Positions 1 through 8,569 of a stretch of 64,000 bases of DNA are shown here, in pieces (the stretch's first letter is position 1; each line of letters opens with the position of its first letter). Made by a program: the position numbers and the translations under genes. Source of the stretch: Companilactobacillus ginsenosidimutans (lineage in GTDB: Bacteria; Bacillota; Bacilli; Lactobacillales; Lactobacillaceae); the NCBI RefSeq assembly GCF_001050475.1, contig NZ_CP012034.1:744001-808000 (forward strand). Reading direction: 5' to 3'. The notes beneath the pieces were generated by a model, which saw only the letters and a program-made list of their open reading frames with translations, ran no database searches and was not told the origin of the DNA.

Positions 1-69
1 GAAATTGAACCATCGGAAGATATTAAAAATTTTCTGTTAGAACATGATTTATCGGAACTGGATAAATAA
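1..69 (+). CDS. C-terminal end of an unidentified protein
   Basis: An open frame enters from the left edge and stops with TAA at 67-69. The 22 visible residues are polar and acidic (ending SELDK), typical of a soluble C-terminus. Too little is present to name a family. A terminator-like hairpin follows 20 bases later, which supports this being a real gene end. Confidence 0.5.
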   Translation, partial: EIEPSEDIKNFLLEHDLSELDK

Positions 70-87
70 CAAATAAAAAGCATAACT

Positions 88-128
88 AAAAGGACCGACC
101 TCAGCGAAGAGATCAGTCCTTATTTGTT
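88..128. terminator. Rho-independent terminator-like hairpin
   Basis: AAGGACCGACCTC (90-102) pairs with GAGATCAGTCCTT (109-121) with two weak pairs and a 6-nt loop, just after the first gene's stop. Short T/A-rich tracts lie on both sides, so it may act on both strands. Confidence 0.6.
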
Positions 129-251
129 AATATCAAATTTTTTCTTGTTCGATTTACGTATTATCCATTTTGATAGAACACGATACCCACCAACAAAAAT
201 AAATAAGTAGAGTACTAGCTGGAGGTAGGAATTAGATAATGCTCAGCACTG
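120..251 (-). pseudogene. Possible C-terminal remnant of a membrane protein
   Basis: On the minus strand a short frame runs from inside the palindromic element near 250 to a TAA at 120-122. It reads a hydrophobic stretch followed by a basic tail (GGYRVLSKWIIRK then lysine-rich). It has no start of its own and runs back into the palindrome, where a stop closes it. This could be the end of a gene truncated when the repeat arrived, or chance coding. No family is recognised. Confidence 0.25.
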
Positions 252-343
252 AAATTTGTGTTAGTCGGGGAATTGTCCCGACTTACTCAAATTGGCGTCC
301 AGTGCGTTCCAGCGTTATCTAATTCCTACCGGAAGCGGCAGTG
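221..343. repeat. Long palindromic element, copy 1
   Basis: Outer arms GGTAGGAATTAGATAA (224-239) and TTATCTAATTCCTACC (315-330) are perfectly complementary over 16 bp. Inside, GCACTG pairs with CAGTGC, and AGTCGGG (263-269) pairs with CCCGACT (277-283). The 3' arm is followed by CCGGAAGCGG. The same plan, with different arm sequences, recurs near 12.6 kb and 59.7 kb. It lies just downstream of the UbiA-like gene. Confidence 0.75.
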
Positions 344-353
344 AACCCCAATA

Positions 354-1274
354 CTACTTGCTTATCAAACCAATTATAACGGTGATAACTGCACCAACTG
401 CAAGCAACCCCACGTAAGAAACCGACAATCGAATCGTAGCCAATAAAACCGAATTCAAATTTTTAGCGGAAGGTTCCTTCAAAAATGGTCTAAAGTTATC
501 CCAAATACCTGGATAAAATAGGATCAATAACAAGGTTACATATGGAATCACATGCATCAATGCCATGATTGGTACTAGCAAGAAAGCTAATGCCCAACTA
601 GCTTTGAATAAACTCAAAGAATTATGTTGACCAATTTTTTCAACAAGTGTATTTGATGAAGTTGAGCCCGTTTCCAACTCGCTGACATTTTGAGCAATAA
701 TCGTCGAGAAAACGGCAAATGTATTTGGCAAACAAATAACGATGATATCAATAATTGTACTTGAATCAATCTTTCCTGAATTTGCTAAACCTAAATAAAT
801 AAATGCCATTGGAACAATAACTGTCGTGGCAATGGCCATAACAACTTCACCTACAACTGTTTTGTTCAGTGGCTTAGGACCAGATGTGTACAAAAGTCCT
901 AAAACAATTCCTAAAATTGCTACAACTAAGATAAACCAACCTGTCATATAAACTAAGTATGCAGTAATGACTATTGGAATAAATGCTAAAACATATACCA
1001 TTCGTTTTGCATGTGAAAGCGATTCACGATTTATTCCCATGTCATTAATTTTATTTCTTAGTACGTTCTTGTCAGCTGATCGATAAATATTGTAGTTGTT
1101 GTGGAAATTAATGATCATATGAAAAATAACAACTGCTAATAGTCCTAACAATCCATTTACAAAGTCAAAAGTCATGAACTTTGCATAAGAATAACTTATA
1201 ACCAAAACCATTAGGAACACATCAAGCAATGTTGATTTTACATTAGAAAGTTCTCTAAAAAGTTTCCAATCCAA
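354..1274 (-). CDS. UbiA-family prenyltransferase-like membrane protein
   Basis: This 306-residue integral membrane protein has about eight hydrophobic segments and the length and layout of MenA/UbiA polyprenyltransferases. The first Asp-rich motif position reads NFHNNYNIYRSAD (residues about 56-68), and the second reads QNVSELETGSTSSNTL near residues 195-210. In both, the usual Mg-pyrophosphate-binding aspartates are largely replaced by N, S or T. It starts with TTG after a GGTG-type ribosome site and lies 13 bases after argS on the same strand, so it is probably co-transcribed. Fold assignment is good; catalytic activity is doubtful. Confidence 0.65.
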   Translation of the reverse strand: MDWKLFRELSNVKSTLLDVFLMVLVISYSYAKFMTFDFVNGLLGLLAVVIFHMIINFHNNYNIYRSADKNVLRNKINDMGINRESLSHAKRMVYVLAFIPIVITAYLVYMTGWFILVVAILGIVLGLLYTSGPKPLNKTVVGEVVMAIATTVIVPMAFIYLGLANSGKIDSSTIIDIIVICLPNTFAVFSTIIAQNVSELETGSTSSNTLVEKIGQHNSLSLFKASWALAFLLVPIMALMHVIPYVTLLLILFYPGIWDNFRPFLKEPSAKNLNSVLLATIRLSVSYVGLLAVGAVITVIIGLISK

Positions 1275-1287
1275 ATTTTTACACCTA

Positions 1288-2982
1288 CTACATTTCCTCT
1301 GGTGCTTTCACACCTAATAACGCTAGAGACATTTGTAGAACGATTGACACTGATTTAACCAATGCCAAACGTGCATTTAATCCCGAGTCGTCTGTCAAAA
1401 TCTTACTATGAGCATAATATTGATTGAAACTCTTGGCAAGTTTCAATGAATATTTAGCAATTACAGATGGCTCGTATTTCTCACCTGCACGGCTAATAAC
1501 TTCTGGGAATTGTTGAATCAATTTAATAGTATCCCAAGCTTCTGGATCCGAAACTGTAAGATCATTAGCCTTTAGATAATCATCATTATCGGCTTTTCTC
1601 AAAATACTTAATGCACGCGCATTTGTATATTGAACATATGGGCCAGTCTCTCCTTCAAAACGAACAACTTCTTCAAGATTAAAGTCAAAGTTATCACGTC
1701 TTTCGTTCTTAAGGTCATGGAATACAACAGCTCCCACACCAACAGATTCGGCAACTTCGTCTTTGTTCTTCAAATTAGGATTCTTTTCTTCAATTTGTTT
1801 CTTAGCTAAATCAACAGCATCATTTAATACGTTTTCAAGCAAGATAACTCTACCCTTACGAGTCGAAAGTTTCTTACCATTATTTGTAATCAGACCAAAT
1901 TCAATGTGGTGAATATCATCTGACCAATCGTAGCCCATCTTTTTCAAAACAGCTTTAAGCTTCTTGAAATGCTCTGATTGTTCACTACCAACCACATAAA
2001 GTGATTTAACAAAATCATATGTGTTTTTACGATAAATAGCAGCTGCCAAGTCACGAGTGATGTAAAGTGTAGCACCATCGGTTTTTCTAATTAAAGCTGG
2101 TGAGAGGTCTTGGCCTGATAAATCAACGATTTCTGCACCACGAGATTCTTGTAGTAAACCTTTATCTTGGATAGTTTTAATAACGGCATTCATCTTATCG
2201 TTGTAGAAAGCTTCACCGTTGTATGAATCAAATTCAACACCTAAGCGGTCATATACTTTTTGGAATTCAGCAAGTGATAGTTTTCTAAACCATGTCCATA
2301 GTTTAAGTGCTTCTTCATCGCCGTCTTCCATTCTCTTAAACCAAGCTCTAGCTTCGTCATCTAGCTCTGGTTTTTCTTCAGCTTCCTTGTGGAATCGAAC
2401 ATAATATTTTAGCAAATTATTGATTGGGTCAGCTTCAACTTCTGCTTCTGAACCCCACATCTTATAACCAACAATTAATTTACCAAATTGTGTTCCCCAA
2501 TCACCCAAGTGATTAATTTTGATTGGTTGATAACCTAACTTTGTAATAATTTTGGCAATTGAATTACCAATAACAGTTGAACGCAAGTGACCCATTGACA
2601 TAGGCTTTGCGATATTAGGTGAAGACATATCAATAGGAACATTTCCAGCATCACCTTGATTTTGATTACCGTAATCATCTTTTTCATTCAAAACTGTGTG
2701 CAAGATATCGTTTGAGAAACTGCTCTTGTCTAAGAAAAAGTTTACATAAGCCCCTGTATTTACAACTTTTTCAAAACCATCAGTGTCGATTTCTGAAACT
2801 AAATCTTGAGCAATCAAATTAGGTGCCTTATGCAATGATTTAGCTAAAATAAATGTTGGAAATGCAAAATCACCAAGATCTGATGACTTTGGCTTTTCAA
2901 CCAACTTTTCAATTTGTTCGTTTGAAATATCTTCTGGTAAAACTTTGTTTAACGTTTCTACGACTAATTTCTTTGAGTCCAT
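1288..2982 (-). CDS. argS: Arginyl-tRNA synthetase
   Basis: A 564-residue class I aminoacyl-tRNA synthetase that charges tRNA-Arg. The N-terminal Add-1-like domain precedes [17 protein letters not shown], the class I HIGH-type motif, and KLSTRKG fits the KMSKS-type loop. The C-terminal anticodon-binding domain ends in the usual ArgRS M. A frame upstream of this start runs into the leader, but MDSKKLVVE at 2982 is the better start because GGAGG lies 7 bases before it and the family begins here. It is controlled by the T-box leader at 2996-3200. Confidence 0.95.
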   Translation of the reverse strand: MDSKKLVVETLNKVLPEDISNEQIEKLVEKPKSSDLGDFAFPTFILAKSLHKAPNLIAQDLVSEIDTDGFEKVVNTGAYVNFFLDKSSFSNDILHTVLNEKDDYGNQNQGDAGNVPIDMSSPNIAKPMSMGHLRSTVIGNSIAKIITKLGYQPIKINHLGDWGTQFGKLIVGYKMWGSEAEVEADPINNLLKYYVRFHKEAEEKPELDDEARAWFKRMEDGDEEALKLWTWFRKLSLAEFQKVYDRLGVEFDSYNGEAFYNDKMNAVIKTIQDKGLLQESRGAEIVDLSGQDLSPALIRKTDGATLYITRDLAAAIYRKNTYDFVKSLYVVGSEQSEHFKKLKAVLKKMGYDWSDDIHHIEFGLITNNGKKLSTRKGRVILLENVLNDAVDLAKKQIEEKNPNLKNKDEVAESVGVGAVVFHDLKNERRDNFDFNLEEVVRFEGETGPYVQYTNARALSILRKADNDDYLKANDLTVSDPEAWDTIKLIQQFPEVISRAGEKYEPSVIAKYSLKLAKSFNQYYAHSKILTDDSGLNARLALVKSVSIVLQMSLALLGVKAPEEM

Positions 2983-2995
2983 AATTTCCTCCAAT

Positions 2996-3200
2996 AAAAA
3001 AGTCTCTTCCAATACATATATATAATTATACATATTGAAAGAGACGAGATTTTCCCGCGGTACCACTCTAGTTGATTAATATCCACTCATTACTAATTAT
3101 TAAAATGTAAAGAAGAGTGCGACTTAATCATTGAATTGATCAGCTTTCACCAGTCCTGATCTCGCTTAAAATTCTGTAATTAATTAATTCTTCTTTTCTG
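2996..3200 (-). promoter_or_regulatory. T-box leader of argS
   Basis: On the minus strand the canonical T-box sequence AGAGTGGTACCGCGGG is present (about 3055-3070). It is followed by a terminator made of GTCTCTTTCAATATG and TGTATTGGAAGAGAC (3045 down to 3002) ending in a T run, directly before the argS ribosome site. Uncharged tRNA-Arg is expected to stabilise the antiterminator. I could not assign the specifier codon by eye. Confidence 0.92.
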
Positions 3201-3207
3201 CATTAAA

Positions 3208-3236
3208 ATATTAGCACATAAGGGCAGTTCACTCAA
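3208..3236 (-). promoter_or_regulatory. Promoter of argS leader
   Basis: Minus-strand TTGAGT (3231-3236) and TAATAT (3208-3213) are separated by 17 bases. They lie between the OTC stop codon and the T-box transcript, as expected for the argS promoter. Confidence 0.6.
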
Positions 3237-3249
3237 CCTTTTTCATGGT

Positions 3250-4287
3250 TTATGCTTTGGGCATGAAGAGATTTCCAAGTGTTGCGGCCATAATTGCTTT
3301 AATCGAATGCTGTCTGTTTTCAGCTTCTTCAAATTGACGAGCATATTTACTTCTAAATACTTCGTCAGTAACTTCCATTTCTGTCAAACCATATTGTTCC
3401 TTAATATTCTCAGCATATTCAGTTGAAACATCATGGAAAGCAGGTAAACAGTGCATGAAAATTAATTCGTCATCAGGCATTTGAGTCTTGTGCAATAATT
3501 CCATATTTACTTGATATGGTTGAAGTAGCTTGATACGTTCAGCCCATTGATCTTCTTCACCCATTGAAACCCAAACATCAGTATAAACAATGTTTGAACC
3601 CTTGACACCTGCATCAATATCATCCGTAATAACAATTTTACTACCAGATTTATCAGCATAACTTTGAGCGATGTCAACAATTTCTTTGGCTGGGAAAAGT
3701 TCTTTTGGTGCAACGATATGAATATTAACTCCCAACATTGATCCAGCAACTAGAAAACTATTTGCCATATTATTACGACCATCACCAACAAATGATAATG
3801 TTAAGCCTTTGAGGTGACCAAAAGTTTCTTTGGCTGTCATGAAATCAGCAATCATTTGTGTTGGATGCCATTCATCTGTTAGACCGTTCCAAACTGGAAC
3901 ACCAGAATATTTTGCCAAGTCCTCAACAGTTTGTTGTTTGAATCCACGGAACTCAATACCGTCAAACATGCTACCAAGAACTTTAGCAGTATCTTCGACA
4001 CTTTCCTTCTTATTAAGCTGAATATCATCCTTACCCAAAAATTCTGGGTGAGCACCTAGGTCAACTGCAGCTGTTGTAAAAGCTGAACGTGTACGTGTAG
4101 ATGTCTTTTCAAATAGAAGTGCAATGTTCTTGCCCTCTAAATAATGATGAGGAATATTTTGTTTTTTCAATGCTTTGAGATGTAGTCCCAAATCAATAAA
4201 ATATTCAAATTCTTCTGGTGTGAAATCTTTTTCTTTTAAGAAACTGCGTCCTTGCAACACCGATTGTTCTTTTCCTTGATATGCCAA
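3250..4287 (-). CDS. argF: Ornithine carbamoyltransferase
   Basis: A 345-residue cytosolic transcarbamylase that interconverts ornithine plus carbamoyl phosphate and citrulline. Visible signatures are STRTR (carbamoyl-phosphate site, near residue 60), HPTQ (near 140), and HCLPAFHD (near 275, ornithine site). The start is TTG with GGAGG seven bases upstream. There are no arc genes next to it, and argGH lie 25 kb away, so it may serve biosynthesis (ArgF) or the arginine deiminase pathway (ArcB); sequence alone does not decide. A T-box-controlled argS follows downstream. Confidence 0.93.
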   Translation of the reverse strand: MAYQGKEQSVLQGRSFLKEKDFTPEEFEYFIDLGLHLKALKKQNIPHHYLEGKNIALLFEKTSTRTRSAFTTAAVDLGAHPEFLGKDDIQLNKKESVEDTAKVLGSMFDGIEFRGFKQQTVEDLAKYSGVPVWNGLTDEWHPTQMIADFMTAKETFGHLKGLTLSFVGDGRNNMANSFLVAGSMLGVNIHIVAPKELFPAKEIVDIAQSYADKSGSKIVITDDIDAGVKGSNIVYTDVWVSMGEEDQWAERIKLLQPYQVNMELLHKTQMPDDELIFMHCLPAFHDVSTEYAENIKEQYGLTEMEVTDEVFRSKYARQFEEAENRQHSIKAIMAATLGNLFMPKA

Positions 4288-4377
4288 ATTTTGTTCCTCC
4301 TCTTTAATTTTTCTAATAATAGTCTAATTATAAATTAATATTTCATTATTACCACAATTAATTGAAAATAATTTCTA

Positions 4378-4405
4378 CAAAAAAAGCTTAGGATCACTCC
4401 TAAGC
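4378..4405 (-). terminator. Terminator of the 34-residue peptide gene
   Basis: On the minus strand GCTTAGGA, a GTGA loop and TCCTAAGC form a perfect 8-bp stem followed by a run of T, 11 bases after the peptide stop codon. Confidence 0.85.
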
Positions 4406-4415
4406 CAAACCTTTG

Positions 4416-4520
4416 TTATTTCTTTTCTGTGATTTTGTCATAGATTTTGAATGCGCCGCCAAGCACATCGCCACCAAATGATCCGATAAATGAACCTAAT
4501 TTTGTAGCTACTTTAAACAT
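4416..4520 (-). CDS. 34-residue Gly-rich amphipathic peptide, function unknown
   Basis: A 105-base frame encodes a 34-residue peptide with a core GSFIGSFGGDVLGGAF and a lysine-rich C-terminus (KIYDKITEKK). The Gly-x3-Gly spacing suggests a membrane-active or helix-packing peptide. A good ribosome site (AAGGAG, 7 bases) precedes ATG at 4518-4520, and a strong terminator follows, so it has a gene's full frame and sits between OTC and the next island as its own unit. No leader peptide or processing site is visible. It could be a leaderless bacteriocin-like peptide, a PSM-like peptide, a toxin, or a small membrane regulator; I cannot choose. Confidence 0.7.
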   Translation of the reverse strand: MFKVATKLGSFIGSFGGDVLGGAFKIYDKITEKK

Positions 4521-4740
4521 ATATGTCACTCCTTCAACCTAATATAACTTAACAAATATATTGTAAACATAATCCTTAATGAAAGCAATTACATTGTGCT
4601 TACATCAGCAATATTTTCACTTTAACTCGGTAAATAAAAAATATAGTTTTATTAAATGTAAATATGTAGTAATAAGATAATATTAGTTGTATAATTCATT
4701 GTCATGTTCAAAGGCACACACAATTATGGGAGGTAAGATT

Positions 4741-5055
4741 ATGGGTTTTAAGAAAAATAGTATTAGCTTAGATAGAAAGCTTTCATTAATCTGCAACAAT
4801 GCATCAAAGTTATCGGATTCAACAGAAATCACATTCGATGATTTATTCCCTGAAAATTTTATGAAGATTCATACAAGTTTGGATAATGTCGAAGAATTTC
4901 TCGCACCGCTAAACATCACAACTAGTGAAGAATTCGACCAGATTCCTACCGAGGTACTCAACAAAAGAGTTCAAGAATCAACAAATTTTGATAACTGGCA
5001 AGATATGAGACATTCCGCTTGGTCTGATTTTCTCGGTGAAAGATTAGGATTTTAA
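4741..5055 (+). CDS. Hypothetical protein, 104 residues
   Basis: A soluble, acidic 104-residue protein (segments TEITFDDLFPENFM and WQDMRHSAWSDFLGERLGF) that I do not recognise. The start at 4741 is chosen because GGGAGG lies 7 bases upstream; a frame extends to 4687 but has no ribosome site. It is followed at once by a strong terminator, so it is a single-gene unit. No signal peptide or membrane segment is seen. Confidence 0.7.
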   Translation: MGFKKNSISLDRKLSLICNNASKLSDSTEITFDDLFPENFMKIHTSLDNVEEFLAPLNITTSEEFDQIPTEVLNKRVQESTNFDNWQDMRHSAWSDFLGERLGF

Positions 5056-5058
5056 TTT

Positions 5059-5096
5059 GTAACCGTTGCGTAAATATTTATGCGACGGTTTTTTGA
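5059..5096 (+). terminator. Rho-independent terminator
   Basis: AACCGTTGCGTAAA (5061-5074) pairs with TTTATGCGACGGTT (5077-5090, one mismatch), followed by TTTT, four bases after the upstream stop codon. Confidence 0.85.
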
Positions 5097-5165
5097 TATA
5101 ATTAAATAAATATATATTCAATTTGCAGTGGTCGTAAGGTAATTAGTTACATATACCTTTCTTTT

Positions 5166-5211
5166 GTCCAGATTCTGAAGACATTAAAAGCTGAAATGTT
5201 CCAGGGGAGAA
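5166..5211 (+). promoter_or_regulatory. Conserved leader motif, copy 1
   Basis: GTCCAGATTCTGAAGACATT then AAAAGCTGAAATGTTCC leads into the GGGGAG ribosome site of the next gene. The block CTGAAGACATTAAAAG plus CTGAAATGTT is identical at 6668-6693, and a diverged version is at 43242-43280. ACATT and AATGT can pair around the AAAAGCTG loop, so it could be a translational or sRNA control element. Confidence 0.6.
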
Positions 5212-5213
5212 AT

Positions 5214-5723
5214 ATGAAGGCAACCAAAATAACTGTTGGAATTCTCATGATATTAATTTCAATTTTAATTCTTATTCAAAGTATGGCAGCAGGATTCGTA
5301 AATTCTGTTGAAAATAATGGTCACACTAGTGGATCTGCAGGCGTAATAATGTCTTTTGCATATTTATTATGTGGAATCTTATATCTTGCTACCCAAAAAA
5401 TGAAAAGTATCGGTGGAGATATAGCTACCGCTGCAATACTAATATTGTTTGGACTTATCAGTCTTGCTAGTGCCGATAAAAACTTTGGGGATTTAACAAT
5501 ATGGATTTGGCTCGGATTCATAATCGGCACAGGATTTTTGACTTGGCATATACTAATCAATAGAAAACAATCCAACAATCAACCACCACGAATTCGCCAA
5601 CAATATAATCAAAATAACTATCAGGAGCCAAATCAACAAAATTATTACGGTCAAACAAACAATCAAAATTCGAACCAAAGACCAATGTCTAGAACTGAAA
5701 TGCGTCGACACAAACACAAGTAA
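5214..5723 (+). CDS. Membrane protein with Q/N-rich tail, unknown function
   Basis: A 169-residue protein with four predicted membrane segments (residues about 5-25, 45-65, 75-95, 100-118), followed by a hydrophilic tail rich in Gln and Asn (NNYQEPNQQNYYGQ) and a basic end RRHKHK. ATG at 5214 is chosen over 5196 because GGGGAG stands just before it, downstream of the conserved leader motif. The family is not recognised. The polar low-complexity tail is probably cytosolic. Confidence 0.7.
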   Translation: MKATKITVGILMILISILILIQSMAAGFVNSVENNGHTSGSAGVIMSFAYLLCGILYLATQKMKSIGGDIATAAILILFGLISLASADKNFGDLTIWIWLGFIIGTGFLTWHILINRKQSNNQPPRIRQQYNQNNYQEPNQQNYYGQTNNQNSNQRPMSRTEMRRHKHK

Positions 5724-5743
5724 TATAACCTATCTTGTAACAA

Positions 5744-5791
5744 AAAAGGAAGTCCAGCTTAATTAATAAACACTGGCACTTCATTTTTAAA
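5744..5791 (+). terminator. Terminator-like hairpin
   Basis: GAAGTCCAG and CTGGCACTTC pair imperfectly around an AT-rich loop, followed by ATTTTT, 25 bases after the upstream stop. Confidence 0.55.
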
Positions 5792-5841
5792 TTGTATGCG
5801 ACTGTAATCACTTAATCGAACTTCTATGTCACCCGACAGAC

Positions 5842-6205
5842 TTGGTCCCTTCCATTGAAATAATTGCCTGTGTGATTCCAATTATTGTTGCTAAAATATT
5901 GATATTATTAGAAGAATCTTGGGAATCCTTAGCAAGCGAAAATGTATTTTATCCCCAAACAAAGAGGAAGTCCATGAAACCAACAATCCCAGACGGGACC
6001 AAAGTATTAATTCGTGAGCAGTCATTTCAAGATGGCGGATGGACCCCACTGATTAACGCTGATATGGATTGTATTTTGAACAGAATTAAGCATCAAGGAA
6101 AAACGATTTTGCTCATACCAGACAAAACAGCTTTAATCTAATTATTGTTGTTGAGGATAACTCTGCACGAATTATAGGCAAAGTATTCCATCTTATACTG
6201 AATTA
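5842..6205 (+). pseudogene. Decayed S24 (LexA/CI-type) phage repressor C-terminal domain
   Basis: The frame at 5842-6141 contains SMKPTIPDGTKVLI, the hallmark of the S24 peptidase domain of phage repressors (normally GDSMEPTI), then a degraded core in which the LKR lysine region reads LNRI. The frame stops at 6141. The missing end, IIVVEDNSARIIGKVF, follows in another frame up to about 6200, which shows a frameshift. No HTH domain is visible upstream. With the integrase remnant at 7390-8670 this looks like debris of a prophage lysogeny module. Confidence 0.7.
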
Positions 6206-6219
6206 TAGGAGAAAATATT

Positions 6220-6654
6220 ATGAGCGGATTACTTTTATTTATCATACTGATTGGAGTTCTACTACTTGCTACGCTGGTTATTAAGTATTCAGGTAGTCTT
6301 CGTGATACTTCGTCCACAAACGTTAGAATATTAACTCCACAGCAAAAAAGGGATCAAGCTCTGCAAGGATTCCATCCTCATTGCATCAGATGTGGTTATC
6401 CCCTTCTTCACGAGGAATCCACCTGCCCTCAATGTGGAATTACAATTCAAATTTCTCCCGAGGAACTTAATAAGCAGCAAAACAACTATATACTACAGAA
6501 CAACGGTTGGTTTAAGGCATCACAAGGTTTCTCAACTGCAGGAGATAACTTGACCAGAGCTGGCCGTAATATTTCAAAAGCAGGCAACACAATGACATTG
6601 TGGATTACCATACCTATTTTGATAATTGTATTTTTATTACTATTTGTGTTTTAA
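6220..6654 (+). CDS. Zinc-ribbon membrane protein
   Basis: A 144-residue protein with an N-terminal membrane segment (residues 3-22), a four-cysteine zinc ribbon (CIRCGYP near 60 and CPQCG near 75), a polar linker, and a C-terminal membrane segment. The ribosome site TAGGAG precedes ATG 6220. Such ribbon-plus-anchor proteins occur as accessory genes near lysogeny modules, and this one sits between the repressor and integrase remnants. The function is not known. Confidence 0.7.
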   Translation: MSGLLLFIILIGVLLLATLVIKYSGSLRDTSSTNVRILTPQQKRDQALQGFHPHCIRCGYPLLHEESTCPQCGITIQISPEELNKQQNNYILQNNGWFKASQGFSTAGDNLTRAGRNISKAGNTMTLWITIPILIIVFLLLFVF

Positions 6655-6661
6655 TCTTCGT

Positions 6662-6705
6662 CTAAATACTGAAGACATTAAAAGCTGAAATGTTATAGGG
6701 GGGAA
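6662..6705 (+). promoter_or_regulatory. Conserved leader motif, copy 2
   Basis: CTGAAGACATTAAAAG followed by CTGAAATGTT (6668-6693) is identical to the copy at 5175-5200, followed by the ribosome site AGGGGGG of the 6708 gene. Confidence 0.65.
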
Positions 6706-6707
6706 TT

Positions 6708-7352
6708 ATGGACTTATTACTAGCAATAAGCTCATTTGTATTGATTATTTCTATCTTAACTATCATAGGATTTTTTATCACTTGGATAGTTGGAGTTATC
6801 ATTAAAAGAAAAGGGCCTAAAACCACTGGTAAAATCGGAATGTCTATTACTACTGTCTTCCTGATAACAAGTTTTGCAGGATCGGCCGTTGGAACATATC
6901 ATCTTGTTCAACAGGAGGCAGTAAAGGAGCAGATAACAAAAACACAAGATAAAAGATTTAAAACCGCATCTAAGGAATTCAAGAATAAATTTCTGATTGT
7001 CGGAAGTAATTTGGAAACAATAGGAACAAACGAATACAAGGCTTGGGGAGATAAAATAGATAACTCCGATGAGGACTTTGATGTAGACGTCGCTGTCACT
7101 GATATTGTCACAGACAACTCCACTTCAATTGAACAATCAGACAAAGATATCAAAAATTTAGAGAAAAAACTAAAAATAATGTCTGATAACGATACTGGAA
7201 AGTATAACCTAAAAAAATATAAAACTGCATACAAACGAATTGGTAAATTTCACGATTTTGTTTCCTATCCAACCGGCAGCTATAATAGTTTTTCAGATAC
7301 AATGACTACATTAGATGATAATGTAACTGATTCATATAATTTAATAAAATAA
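6708..7352 (+). CDS. Two-segment membrane protein with acidic extracellular domain
   Basis: A 214-residue protein with two membrane segments (about 5-32 and 45-66) and a long polar domain rich in Asp, Lys and Ser. Heptad-like stretches such as KDIKNLEKKLKIM (near 145) suggest a helical, coiled extracellular part. ATG 6708 follows AGGGGGG directly. The family is unknown; size and setting resemble the small envelope proteins carried next to phage integrases. It is followed by a terminator-like hairpin. Confidence 0.65.
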   Translation: MDLLLAISSFVLIISILTIIGFFITWIVGVIIKRKGPKTTGKIGMSITTVFLITSFAGSAVGTYHLVQQEAVKEQITKTQDKRFKTASKEFKNKFLIVGSNLETIGTNEYKAWGDKIDNSDEDFDVDVAVTDIVTDNSTSIEQSDKDIKNLEKKLKIMSDNDTGKYNLKKYKTAYKRIGKFHDFVSYPTGSYNSFSDTMTTLDDNVTDSYNLIK

Positions 7353-7354
7353 TT

Positions 7355-7386
7355 TTAAGCCTCATGTAGGCTTATTTATTTTTATT
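7355..7386 (+). terminator. Short terminator hairpin
   Basis: AAGCCT (7357-7362) and AGGCTT (7368-7373) flank a five-base loop, followed by ATTTATTTTT. Confidence 0.65.
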
Positions 7387-7520
7387 TAAATCACTAGTGA
7401 TAATACTGTGAATAAAGCTTCAAAACAAACATTACAAACTATCGGTTCAAGAACTATCATTACCTTTCATGGGCTCCAACATAGACGTGCTTCAATTATG
7501 ATGTCAAATTGTTTAGATAT

Positions 7521-8569
7521 CTTAAATTGTAAGATTAATCCGAACACCTAAATAAAATAAAAAAACCCATAGTAAATGTTCTACAATGGTTAGCGACTAA
7601 ACAGACCAGAAAGAAGACATTTACTATGAGCATATCTACTTTATCACAGTTTGAGCGCGGAGCCATATATCAATTATTAAAAGATGGTAATTCTCACAAT
7701 GAAATTGCAAGAAGGATGAAGTTGTCCAAATCTACAATTAGTAATGAACTCAGCCGTGTCGATCCGTATGACCCTGTTCTGGCACAAGAGCACGCTGATA
7801 AAATGAGGCGCCATTGCGGAAGACAATCAATACTGTCAAAGGATAATGCCATTCTGATTAAGCAACACCTTGAGCTAACTTGGTCACCTGAACAAATAGC
7901 TAGTGAATTAAACCTGTGTTTTAAATCCATCTACAACTGGATTTATCAGGGGTTGATCGATTTTGATTCAGAACTATTATCAGATAAATCTCGTCGTAAA
8001 AAGCATAAACATGAGACACGTGGGACTTTCAAAGTTGATGAAACCATAGAGACGAGACCCGAAGAAATTAATACTCGTAAGACCTTTGGACATTGGGAAG
8101 CTGATACTGTCCTATCTTCACGTGGACAATCAAAGGCTTGCTTAGCAACGTTTGTAGAACGTAAGACAAGATTCGTCTGGGCGATTAAGATCAATGATCG
8201 TACTAAGGAATCAATGAATTCAGCGATAAAAAAGATGAAATCAATCTTTGGTGAAAACATTAAATCTATAACAGTGGATCATGGAAAAGAGTTCTCAGGA
8301 TTCAACGACTTGGCCGATTATTACAATCTTCCAGTCTATTTCTGTCATCCATATTCACCATGGGAACGTGGAACTAATGAGTACTTCAATCGAAAACTAC
8401 GTTGGTTCTTTCCAAAGAAAACAGACTTCAACAGTGTTTCTGAAGATGAGTTGCTGGAATCATTAGAATTGATCAATAATCGACCATTAAAAATACTTGG
8501 CTGGAACACGGCCATTGAGACGTTTAGGGATTGTGTATTGAAGTGTTCGGATTAAACTTGCAATCTCTC
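7521..8569 (+). mobile_element. IS30-family insertion sequence, copy 1 (1049 bp)
   Basis: The ends CTTAAATTGTAAG..TTAATCCGAACAC and, inverted, GAGAGATTGCAAG..TTAATCCGAACAC form imperfect terminal repeats of about 27 bp. ATAT is duplicated at 7517-7520 and 8570-8573. The boundaries were set by comparison with the copy at 35598-36646, which shares exactly this 1049-bp unit. It carries one transposase gene and interrupts the integrase remnant. Confidence 0.93.
7626..8555 (+). CDS. IS30-family transposase
   Basis: A 309-residue transposase. The N-terminal HTH (residues about 5-45, FERGAIYQLLKDGNSHNEIA and SKSTISNEL) is of the IS30 type, and the DDE catalytic core shows HWEADTVLS, ITVDHGKEF and ERGTNEYFNRKLRWF. 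It is intact and identical in protein sequence to the copy at 35612-36541, which implies recent transposition. The start lies within the IS after an inverted-repeat-rich left end. Confidence 0.95.
   Translation: MSISTLSQFERGAIYQLLKDGNSHNEIARRMKLSKSTISNELSRVDPYDPVLAQEHADKMRRHCGRQSILSKDNAILIKQHLELTWSPEQIASELNLCFKSIYNWIYQGLIDFDSELLSDKSRRKKHKHETRGTFKVDETIETRPEEINTRKTFGHWEADTVLSSRGQSKACLATFVERKTRFVWAIKINDRTKESMNSAIKKMKSIFGENIKSITVDHGKEFSGFNDLADYYNLPVYFCHPYSPWERGTNEYFNRKLRWFFPKKTDFNSVSEDELLESLELINNRPLKILGWNTAIETFRDCVLKCSD

Noticed and set aside
5321..5578. Antisense frame in the 5214 gene
   Set aside because: No ribosome site; a membrane gene's complement commonly yields such frames.
5800..5841. 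Second copy of the tRNA-Gly 3' end as att site
   Set aside because: AATCGAACT matches only nine bases and then diverges.
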